A stretch of 53,007 nt of DNA, taken from positions 1 through 53,007 of the forward strand of contig CAJTYU010000020.1 of assembly GCA_910584095.1 (NCBI GenBank), read 5' to 3'. The position numbers were made by a program, and so were the translations under genes. Origin of the DNA: an uncultured Dorea sp. Its GTDB lineage: Bacteria; Bacillota; Clostridia; Lachnospirales; Lachnospiraceae. The number at the start of each line of letters is the position of its first letter. Positions within the stretch are counted from its first letter, which is position 1. This document shows, piece after piece, positions 1-5,986 of this stretch. The notes under the pieces are model-generated. The model did no database searches. It was given only the letters and a program-made list of their open reading frames with translations, and was not told where the DNA came from.

Positions 1-645
1 TGAAGAACGCATAGAAGAAATGTTGTCGATTGCTGCGTTGATTACAGAGATTGCTCCCATTGCTTTGTCAGCAGTTTCGATGTTAACTGCCGCAATATCC
101 TGCGGATTGGTAGCCTTACCGCTCTTATCAATTCCAGAAAGCTTAGCTGCGTTAATCGCTGCAAAAGTAACCGCAATCTGGTTATCCTTTGTTCCTTCTT
201 CGCCAACGTGAAGCTTAATGCTGGTTGTCTTTCCATCGAACAGTTTGGTTCCGTTGAAGTTAGCGGTATTACCAATTCTCTTGATCTCGTCAATCAGAGC
301 CTGAACTTCCTTCTGCATTTCAGTACGGTTTCCAGAAGAGTATGTTCCGTTAGCAGACTGTGTAGCCAGCTCAACCATACGGTTCAGCATAGAGTGAACC
401 TCTGTCAAAGCGCCCTCAGCCGTCTGAACGAGGGAAACACCGTCTTCCGCGTTCTTCTTAGCTGTCTCAAGACCTGTGATCTGAGCGCGCATCTTCTCGG
501 AAATAGCAAGACCAGCAGCGTCGTCGCCAGCGCGGTTGATTCTGTAACCAGAAGATAATTTTTCAAGGTTCTTTGTTAATGCTGAATTGTTGTTTGTTAA
601 GTTTCTGTGTGCATTTAATGCAGTAATATTATGTTGAATTCTCAT
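1..645 (-). CDS. Flagellin, 3' end cut by window edge
   Basis: Structural subunit of the flagellar filament, exported through the flagellar type III apparatus. The reverse strand is open from the ATG at 645 to the window edge (215 codons). It begins MRIQHNITALNAHRNL, followed by LSSGYRINRAGDDAAGLAISEKMRAQ, the classic D0/D1 N-terminal helix of flagellins, and it runs out in the start of the C-terminal D1 region (INAAIDNISSMRSS). The middle is short, as in compact clostridial flagellins. An AAGGAGG ribosome site lies just upstream (652-659). The N-terminal half is nearly identical to the flagellin at 2914-3777 and then diverges in the central part, so these are paralogues facing away from each other. 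Whether the C-terminal end is intact cannot be seen. Confidence 0.95.
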   Translation of the reverse strand, partial: MRIQHNITALNAHRNLTNNNSALTKNLEKLSSGYRINRAGDDAAGLAISEKMRAQITGLETAKKNAEDGVSLVQTAEGALTEVHSMLNRMVELATQSANGTYSSGNRTEMQKEVQALIDEIKRIGNTANFNGTKLFDGKTTSIKLHVGEEGTKDNQIAVTFAAINAAKLSGIDKSGKATNPQDIAAVNIETADKAMGAISVINAAIDNISSMRSS

Positions 646-782
646 GGTTTTTCCTCCTTGAATTTGCTTACAGGAAATTCCTTTTTCCTGCATAATTATA
701 AATTTCGTGAAGGTTTTGAATACAAAACAAATGGATTTTCTAATATGCCGGCAATTTATCCAGAAAATCACACTCATTTGGA
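300..782. repeat. Left arm of long inverted repeat (flagellin leader plus 5' coding part)
   Basis: The reverse complement of this stretch aligns without gaps through the leader to 2777-3259; paired coordinates sum to 3559. It is essentially identical from about 540 to 700, covering the first codons, the ribosome site and the leader hairpin. Similarity is somewhat lower out to 782, where it stops abruptly. Inside the coding region the similarity continues as paralogous flagellin sequence. The 1,994 bp between the arms (783-2776) are unrelated to each other. Confidence 0.85.
671..690 (-). promoter_or_regulatory. Candidate CsrA-binding hairpin in flagellin leader (left copy)
   Basis: Read on the minus strand this is CAGGAAA, a six-base loop AAGGAA, then TTTCCTG. 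The seven-pair hairpin presents an AAGGA motif in its loop, which is the preferred form of CsrA sites. The second expected site is the Shine-Dalgarno AAGGAGG about 12 bases downstream. The arrangement matches the two-site control known for Bacillus hag mRNA. CsrA and its antagonist FliW are encoded at 34569-35239. Binding itself is inferred. Confidence 0.55.
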
Positions 783-847
783 TAAAAATTTATCCGGATA
801 CATCTATACAGACACATCCGGATCTTCAAAAGTGTTAAATAAATGTT

Positions 848-1468
848 TTATTTGGCTATGTAACAATTGATTTCCCGATACTCTTTAATTCGATTATACA
901 TTGTACTTCTCCCCATGTTACAAGCCTTTGCAAATTCTTTAATAGATATGGCGCCTGCTTGCCATTGTTTGTATAGCTCTGGAAAATTATCCGGGATTGG
1001 AATCATAGGCTTTCCAAATTGAACTCCCCGTGCTTTAGCAGCGGCGATTCCTTCTGCTTGACGCTGACGAATGTTATCACGCTCATTTTCTGCAACAAAG
1101 GAAAGAAGCTGTAATACTACATCGCTGATAAAGGTTCCTAGCAAATCTTTTGTTTTTGTTGTATCTAATAAAGGCATATCCTGAATACAGATGTCTGCCC
1201 TTTTTTCTTTTGTAATAATTCGCCATTGCTCCATAATTTCCTGATAATTCCGCCCGAGCCGGTCAATACTTTTTACAATGAGCAAATCGCCTTCCTGGAT
1301 AAGGGACATCATCTCCACATAAGCCGGACGCTCAAAATTTTTTCCGCTTTGTTTGTCAATGTAAATATCCTGTTTTTCCACACCGGCCTCTGTTAAGGCA
1401 ATTATCTGTCGTTCAATGTTCTGCTCTTTTGTAGAAACTCGGGCATAACCGTATCTTTTGTTTTTCAT
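848..1468 (-). CDS. Small serine recombinase (resolvase/invertase family)
   Basis: Site-specific DNA recombinase of the resolvase/DNA-invertase class, 206 aa, the usual length for Tn3-type resolvases and Hin/Gin invertases. The N-terminus YGYARVSTKEQ holds the nucleophile Ser12 and the conserved Arg10. IDRLGRN (about 67-73) supplies the active-site arginines. A long helix follows (NERDNIRQRQAEGIAAAKARGVQFGKP), then a C-terminal helix-turn-helix (ISIKEFAKACNMGRSTMYNRI). A GGGAGG ribosome site precedes the ATG. It lies between two flagellin genes inside their inverted repeat, so a role in flipping or resolving local DNA is possible. The family is also common on plasmids and transposons, so position alone does not prove this. 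Two ATCCGGAT palindromes lie just past its stop (792-799, 816-823) and could be part of a recombination site. Confidence 0.92.
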   Translation of the reverse strand: MKNKRYGYARVSTKEQNIERQIIALTEAGVEKQDIYIDKQSGKNFERPAYVEMMSLIQEGDLLIVKSIDRLGRNYQEIMEQWRIITKEKRADICIQDMPLLDTTKTKDLLGTFISDVVLQLLSFVAENERDNIRQRQAEGIAAAKARGVQFGKPMIPIPDNFPELYKQWQAGAISIKEFAKACNMGRSTMYNRIKEYREINCYIAK

Positions 1469-1800
1469 GCTGTACCTCCCATTATTAATTATTTTTTTGA
1501 GTATAAAACAAAGAGAAAATAGAATGGTAGTCAGTAAATAGAATAAAATGAGTTAGATTATGAAAAAAATGAATCCCAAACATAAAATAATTGGAGCAAA
1601 CAGCTTGTTTTCAGTTGAAAATCAGCAATTTTATAATAAACAATTCATGAATAAAACCAGATAAGGATAAAATATAAATAAGTTTTTCTTTCGCGTCGAA
1701 CGAAAATTAATATATTTTTTATTATTTCGCACGATTTTGTTGATTTTTTTCTTAAAATCGCATATAATAAAAATACCTTAAATAAAAGGAGGATTTAGCC
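1469..1800. promoter_or_regulatory. AT-rich intergenic region with toxin-antitoxin promoter
   Basis: No gene is visible in these 332 bases. Near the right end is a good vegetative promoter on the plus strand: TTGATT at 1740-1745, a 17-base spacer, and TATAAT at 1763-1768. An AAAGGAGG ribosome site follows and then the antitoxin ATG at 1801. Further upstream, TTTCG (1689-1693) and CGAAA (1701-1705) form a short palindrome that could be an operator, although it lies about 50 bases before the -35. The remainder, next to the divergent recombinase gene, is AT-rich with no recognisable element. Confidence 0.6.
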
Positions 1801-2028
1801 ATGGTTGTTACCGCAACAGAATTTAAAACTAATTTCGGAAAGTACCTTGAATTAATAGCTAAAGAAGATATCTTTATTACCCGTAATGGAAAAATGGTTG
1901 CTAAAGTTGTAAATCCACAAGTTTCTGCCGTGGATTCCCTGCGTGGAATGCTTGGCGGCATTTCCTCTGATATTGATATGGATTCTTTACGGGAGGAGCG
2001 TCTGCTAAAATATGAAAATAATGTGTGA
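1801..2028 (+). CDS. Type II antitoxin, Phd/YefM-like
   Basis: Small antitoxin of 75 aa. The N-terminus MVVTATEFKTNFGKYLELIAKEDIFITRNGKMVAKVV is the Phd/YefM fold, which in this family both binds the operator DNA and starts the toxin-neutralising region. The C-terminus (SLREERLLKYEN) would wrap the toxin. It has its own promoter and a strong ribosome site, and its last 17 bases overlap the toxin gene, so the two are translationally coupled. Autoregulation is expected from the family but has not been shown here. Confidence 0.88.
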   Translation: MVVTATEFKTNFGKYLELIAKEDIFITRNGKMVAKVVNPQVSAVDSLRGMLGGISSDIDMDSLREERLLKYENNV

Positions 2029-2425
2029 TACGAACGTAATCATTGATGTATTATTGGAAAGAGAACCTTTTGTAGAAGATTCTTACAAGATTCTGAAGCT
2101 TTGTGAAGAACATAAAATAGACGGTTTTGTATCAGCGTCTTCTGTTACCGACATCTTCTATCTTGTCAGAAAACATGCTCATAGCACAGAACTGGCATAT
2201 AAAGCAGTTGGAAAACTTTTGGAAATTGTCAAGGTGTGCAGCGTTACGAACAATGATGTTCTTATTGCATTTCAGAATAGGGCAAAGGATTTTGAGGATT
2301 GTCTTGTTGCCACTTGCGCCAAATCTATACATTGCGATTATATTGCTACTCGAAACAAAAAAGACTTTGAAGGCTTTGATATTCCTGTGCTTACCCCGGC
2401 TGAAATTCTTTTGAAAATCATATAA
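2012..2425 (+). CDS. Type II toxin, PIN-domain ribonuclease (VapC-like)
   Basis: PIN-domain protein of 137 aa, a typical size for VapC-type toxins that cleave RNA using a metal ion held by acidic residues. Visible PIN signatures are MCDTNVIIDVLLER near the N-terminus (first Asp), SASSVTDIFYL (second acidic cluster region), DFEDCLVATCAKS (Asp/Glu pair) and CDYIATRNKKDFEG near the C-terminus. The start is taken at 2012, with GGAGGAG at 1992-1998; a second ATG at 2021 is possible. It overlaps and follows the antitoxin. The pair may stabilise the recombinase-bearing segment between the flagellin genes. Confidence 0.88.
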   Translation: MKIMCDTNVIIDVLLEREPFVEDSYKILKLCEEHKIDGFVSASSVTDIFYLVRKHAHSTELAYKAVGKLLEIVKVCSVTNNDVLIAFQNRAKDFEDCLVATCAKSIHCDYIATRNKKDFEGFDIPVLTPAEILLKII

Positions 2426-2776
2426 CACTTTTCACGATATATTTTCTTATTATCTGGTAGGTATTCATTTGAATAACATTTTGAACAAAGACAACTGCTA
2501 TATGTGTAGATAGCGCGTCAGGGAGTATCTGTAATGCTGGAATCTCATTTGCTCTAAAATATAAATCAACGTATTTTGTAATGGATTTTGAACGCCATAA
2601 GTCCAATGACTTTATAAGGGCTTTATGACTGGTTTCTTGTATTTTGATAATGAAAAAATGTATTTTTTATAGGCCGGAAAAAAATACCTTATAAAAATTT
2701 AGGATTTTTTTCAAAAAGGCCTTAAGTTATTCAAATAATGTACGATAATATAGGTGTCAAGAAGTTTTTGAATTTG
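2426..2776. other. Gene-poor region between toxin and right inverted-repeat arm
   Basis: No convincing gene. A 62-codon minus-strand reading frame (2418-2606) overlaps the toxin end and resembles nothing I recognise. Near 2670-2725 a run of AT-rich sequence is bracketed by AGGCC and GGCCT (taggccgg ... aaggcctt), which could fold into a loose hairpin. The region may be decayed mobile-element DNA, but I see no transposase fragment. Confidence 0.4.
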
Positions 2777-3259
2777 TCCAAATGAGTGTACTTTTCTGGA
2801 TAGATTGCCGGCATATCAGAAACCCCGTTTGATTCATATTCAAAGCCTTCACAAAATTTATAATTATGCAGGAAAAAGGAATTTCCTGTAAGCAAATTCA
2901 AGGAGGAAAAACCATGAGAATTCAACATAATATTACTGCATTAAATGCACACAGAAACTTAACAAACAACAATTCAGCATTAACAAAGAACCTTGAAAAA
3001 TTATCTTCTGGTTACAGAATCAACCGCGCTGGCGACGACGCTGCCGGTCTTGCTATTTCCGAGAAGATGCGCGCTCAGATCACAGGTCTGCAGACTGCTC
3101 AGAAGAACGCGGAAGACGGTGTTTCTCTCGTTCAGACAGCAGAGGGCGCTTTGACAGAGGTTCACTCCATGCTGAACCGTATGGTTGAGCTGGCTACTCA
3201 GTCTGCTAACGGAACCTATTCTGAAAAGAACCGTGAAGAAATGCAGAAAGAAATTGACC
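2777..3259. repeat. Right arm of long inverted repeat (flagellin leader plus 5' coding part)
   Basis: Mirror partner of 300-782, covering the non-coding leader (2777-2913) and the N-terminal coding part of the right flagellin. Both leaders keep the same spacing and share blocks such as CCAAATGAGTGT, TTTCTGGAT and TTGCCGGCATAT. The last block is a weak resemblance to a flagellar sigma -10 element, but no TAAA lies at the usual distance, so no promoter is called. Confidence 0.85.
2869..2888 (+). promoter_or_regulatory. Candidate CsrA-binding hairpin in flagellin leader (right copy)
   Basis: CAGGAAA (2869-2875), loop AAGGAA (2876-2881), TTTCCTG (2882-2888): a perfect seven-pair stem with AAGGA in the loop. 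The Shine-Dalgarno AAGGAGGA at 2900-2907 is the likely second CsrA site. It is identical in the left flagellin leader and absent from the leader of the protease-bearing flagellin at 40053. Confidence 0.55.
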
Positions 3260-3777
3260 AGTTGAATAAAGAAATTGATAGAATCGGCGCAACTTCTAAC
3301 TTCAACGGAACAAAGCTGTTCGAAAAAGACAACACTGTTAAGCTTCATGTTGGCGAGCAGGGAACAGATGATAACCAGATTGCGGTTACATTTGCAGCAA
3401 TGAGCGCGTCCAGCATTACAGGCATCAGCAGAGATGGTTCCGTAGATACAGCTTCTAAGGTTGATCTTAAAACAGATGTTGATGTTACAGGAGCAGCTGA
3501 AGCTAAGGCATCTATCACAATCATCAACAATGCAATTGACAATATTTCTTCTATGCGTTCTTCATTCGGTGCATTACAGAACCGTCTGGAGCACACCATC
3601 AACAACTTAGGCGTTCAGACAGAGAACATCTCTGCAGCTGAGTCCCGTATCCGTGACGTAGATATGGCTAAGGAAATGATGGCATACACGAAGAACAACA
3701 TCCTTGTTCAGGCTTCCCAGGCTATGCTTGCGCAGGCTAACCAGGTACCTCAGGGAGTTCTTCAGTTGTTACAGTAA
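2914..3777 (+). CDS. Flagellin (filament subunit)
   Basis: Complete flagellin of 287 aa. The N-terminal D0/D1 (about 1-140) carries LSSGYRINRAGDDAAGLAISEKMRAQITGLQTAQKNAEDG. A short variable centre follows, then C-terminal D1/D0 (about 200-287) with SSMRSSFGALQNRLEHTINN, ESRIRDVDMAKEMM and QAMLAQANQVPQGVLQLLQ. The ATG at 2914 is chosen because AAGGAGGA lies just upstream and the protein then starts MRIQHNITALNAH like other flagellins; an in-frame ATG at 2866 lies in the untranslated leader hairpin region. The gene is followed by a strong hairpin and the glycan island. Translation is probably controlled by CsrA. Serine and threonine residues in the centre (SASSITGISRDGSVDTAS) are candidate glycosylation positions. 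Confidence 0.97.
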   Translation: MRIQHNITALNAHRNLTNNNSALTKNLEKLSSGYRINRAGDDAAGLAISEKMRAQITGLQTAQKNAEDGVSLVQTAEGALTEVHSMLNRMVELATQSANGTYSEKNREEMQKEIDQLNKEIDRIGATSNFNGTKLFEKDNTVKLHVGEQGTDDNQIAVTFAAMSASSITGISRDGSVDTASKVDLKTDVDVTGAAEAKASITIINNAIDNISSMRSSFGALQNRLEHTINNLGVQTENISAAESRIRDVDMAKEMMAYTKNNILVQASQAMLAQANQVPQGVLQLLQ

Positions 3778-3796
3778 TTTCTCAGGGTATAACTTT

Positions 3797-3831
3797 AGAA
3801 AGCGCCAGTCCATTGGATGGGCGCTTTCTTT
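3797..3831 (+). terminator. Rho-independent terminator after flagellin
   Basis: Stem GAAAGCGCC (3798-3806) with GGCGCTTTC (3820-3828), followed by TT. Its right half is shared with the next hairpin, so the two structures exclude one another. See the separate finding. Confidence 0.7.
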
Positions 3832-3881
3832 CACATAAAGAATAATTTGCTTTATGCGAAAGAAAACGCCCGTTTATTTTT
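3819..3881 (+). terminator. Second, overlapping hairpin before the glycan genes
   Basis: The segment 3819-3840 pairs with 3850-3871 over 22 positions with two mismatches; the core arms are TTTCTTTCACATAAAG and CTTTATGCGAAAGAAA. It is followed by a T-rich stretch (GTTTATTTTTATG), so it could act as a second terminator. It uses the same bases as the right arm of the first hairpin. Confidence 0.55.
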
Positions 3882-3937
3882 ATGTCTATAAACATGCATA
3901 AAAACAGATTCTAAAATTGTCAGGAGGTAAATGCATT

Positions 3938-5959
3938 ATGAATATACAGCTAAGCGTTTCTCTGCTTGCATCTGACAGGCCGGCCGCCCTTGAACGATGT
4001 CTGGATTCGCTAAAACCATTATTGATGCAGGTACCCAGTGAATTGATCGTCATTGTTACCGGTACCGACGCACGCGTGCGCGAAATTGCGTCAAAATATA
4101 CAAACCAGATTATTCCTTTTACTTGGTGCAATGACTTTTCTGCCGCGCGGAATATTGGTCTTAAGGCCGCAAAAGGAGAATGGTTTCTATATCTGGATGA
4201 CGACGAATGGTTTGACGATGTGGAAGAGATCCGGGATTTCTTTCTGACCGGCGAGTATAAAGATTACGGCACAGCCTTTTATAAAGTAAGAAATTACTTA
4301 AACTGGGACGGAATCCGATATTTTGATTTCTATGCGTTCCGTATGTCTAAGATTACGGCCGCAGTCAGATTCCAAAATCCAATTCATGAAGAATTGGTTC
4401 CCAGAATAGGATCAGCCAAATTTTTTGAATCCTACGTACACCATTATGGTTATGTTCTCAGTGAAAAAAAAGCCGAATCAGGAAAAACATCCCGAAACAT
4501 TCCGATTCTGCTTCAAAATATTCGAAAAAAACCAAACTATATCAAGAATTATCTTCAGCTCATACAAGAATATTATGTGAAGGATGATTTTGACAAAGCG
4601 GAAGAATATTGTAGGAAAGCGCGGAAAATGTGCCGCCAAAAAAAGGGAACCGATAATTATGTCCAGTGGCTTCAAGTATACTGGGCGTATATTCAATGTG
4701 AAAAAAGCGATACGGAAACTGCAAAATATGAAATCACTTCGATTTTAGAAAAAGAAAAACCATGTGAATTAGTCCGTTTATGCCTCTACAGCAAGCTTCT
4801 TCTCTTATGTACAAAACTAGAAACACATGAAGAGACATTAGACTACGGCAGGAAGTTTGAAAACCTATTAGCATATGTAGAAGACAACCCATACCTTTGG
4901 ATCGAACAGAGTTATGGGGATATTAACGAGGGAAAAATTAAAAATACAGAAAAATTATCCATGAACCGGCTTCGCTGTGCGGAAGCCGCCCTACATTTAG
5001 GAAATATCGAGGAAACTATTTATTTTCTTCAACTGCTGCCATGGGGAGACGAAGCTTGGTTACAAAAATACTATTCTCTCTTTGACAGTTGGAAGATGCA
5101 ATATCCGGATATCTTCAAACCCGCTATAGAGAATCTTTCATTTGATAACGCATATCTTCTGTTTCAAAAAGCAATTTTAAATCCGAACATGGAAAAGCAG
5201 GAGAAACAAACGAATCTCTTATACTGCATGAAACAAACAATCTCTCCATTCCTGCGTCTGCAGATTATAAAGGAAGCCATAATGGCGGACATGGATCTGA
5301 CAGACTATACGGAAATAATAAATTTAGACAATTGGAAGCAATATATGCAGCAGCTCATAGAGGATACCCCTCTATCAAGACTGACTGAGATTGAAAACGC
5401 GGCTAGAAAATTAAAAAACACAGCCTTGCCCTACAGCTTTTGGATGGAAAAATACCTCTTGGAGAAAAAACTGATACGCTCACACCTCGCAGGCGAGGAG
5501 CTTATAAGCGCCCTATCAGGCTATGCCGATTGTATCCTTTCCTATTACAAAGGAATATATCGGGAAGAGCTGTTTCAAAAAAACAAGTGGAACCTTCTTC
5601 CCGACGACTGTAAATTTGCGCTCCTTACATCGAATGCATTGAATTACATGGCCAATCAAAGACTTCCAGAATCAGTCAAAGCATTGCGGCACGCCTTGCC
5701 TTTTTATCCGGCGCTGACCGGAGCTGTTCACGAAGTAATCCGCTATCTAAAGAACCTTATAAACAATCCGGCTTCTAACGCCGGGGAGGAATTTCAGCGG
5801 ATTGCCGAACAGATGAAATCTACCTTGGCAGCCCTTATTAGACAGCAGCAGTATAAGGAGGCGGTATCGGTAATGGAACAGCTTTGCCGCCTGCTTCCGG
5901 AAGATTTAGAGCTGCTGCGGCTTAGGCAGGAGCTTCTTCTTAAGCTAAATGGATTTTAG
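3938..5959 (+). CDS. Family 2 glycosyltransferase with TPR-like C-terminal region
   Basis: Probable flagellin or surface-glycan glycosyltransferase of 673 aa. The first ~230 residues are a GT-A domain: LSVSLLASDRPAALERCLDSL at the start, FTWCNDFSAARNIGLKAAKGEW in the middle, and the metal-binding LYLDDDEW with Asp87-89. The remaining ~440 residues are helical repeats (pairs such as YYVKDDFDKAEEYCRKARKM), which in similar enzymes help bind protein acceptors. Start 3938 has AGGAGG at 3922-3927; an in-frame upstream ATG at 3917 would place the ribosome site inside the gene. It is the first gene after the flagellin. The related protein at 21844-22911 has the same NDFxAARN and D-x-D layout. Cytoplasmic; no signal peptide. 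Confidence 0.85.
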   Translation: MNIQLSVSLLASDRPAALERCLDSLKPLLMQVPSELIVIVTGTDARVREIASKYTNQIIPFTWCNDFSAARNIGLKAAKGEWFLYLDDDEWFDDVEEIRDFFLTGEYKDYGTAFYKVRNYLNWDGIRYFDFYAFRMSKITAAVRFQNPIHEELVPRIGSAKFFESYVHHYGYVLSEKKAESGKTSRNIPILLQNIRKKPNYIKNYLQLIQEYYVKDDFDKAEEYCRKARKMCRQKKGTDNYVQWLQVYWAYIQCEKSDTETAKYEITSILEKEKPCELVRLCLYSKLLLLCTKLETHEETLDYGRKFENLLAYVEDNPYLWIEQSYGDINEGKIKNTEKLSMNRLRCAEAALHLGNIEETIYFLQLLPWGDEAWLQKYYSLFDSWKMQYPDIFKPAIENLSFDNAYLLFQKAILNPNMEKQEKQTNLLYCMKQTISPFLRLQIIKEAIMADMDLTDYTEIINLDNWKQYMQQLIEDTPLSRLTEIENAARKLKNTALPYSFWMEKYLLEKKLIRSHLAGEELISALSGYADCILSYYKGIYREELFQKNKWNLLPDDCKFALLTSNALNYMANQRLPESVKALRHALPFYPALTGAVHEVIRYLKNLINNPASNAGEEFQRIAEQMKSTLAALIRQQQYKEAVSVMEQLCRLLPEDLELLRLRQELLLKLNGF

Positions 5960-5986
5960 CCATACAGAATCGAAAGGAGCAAGGTA

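Noticed and set aside
631..870. Plus-strand frame of 79 codons across the left flagellin leader, mirrored at 2731-2928 on the minus strand
   Set aside because: Both are antisense readings of the inverted-repeat leader; they differ in the tail, have no ribosome site and resemble no known protein.
848..2425. Prophage or integrative element suggested by the serine recombinase and toxin-antitoxin
   Set aside because: No structural phage genes, no excisionase, no attachment repeats and no conjugation genes are visible.
2132..2428. Minus-strand 98-codon frame within the PIN toxin gene
   Set aside because: Shadow of the toxin in another frame; no ribosome site and no recognisable domain.
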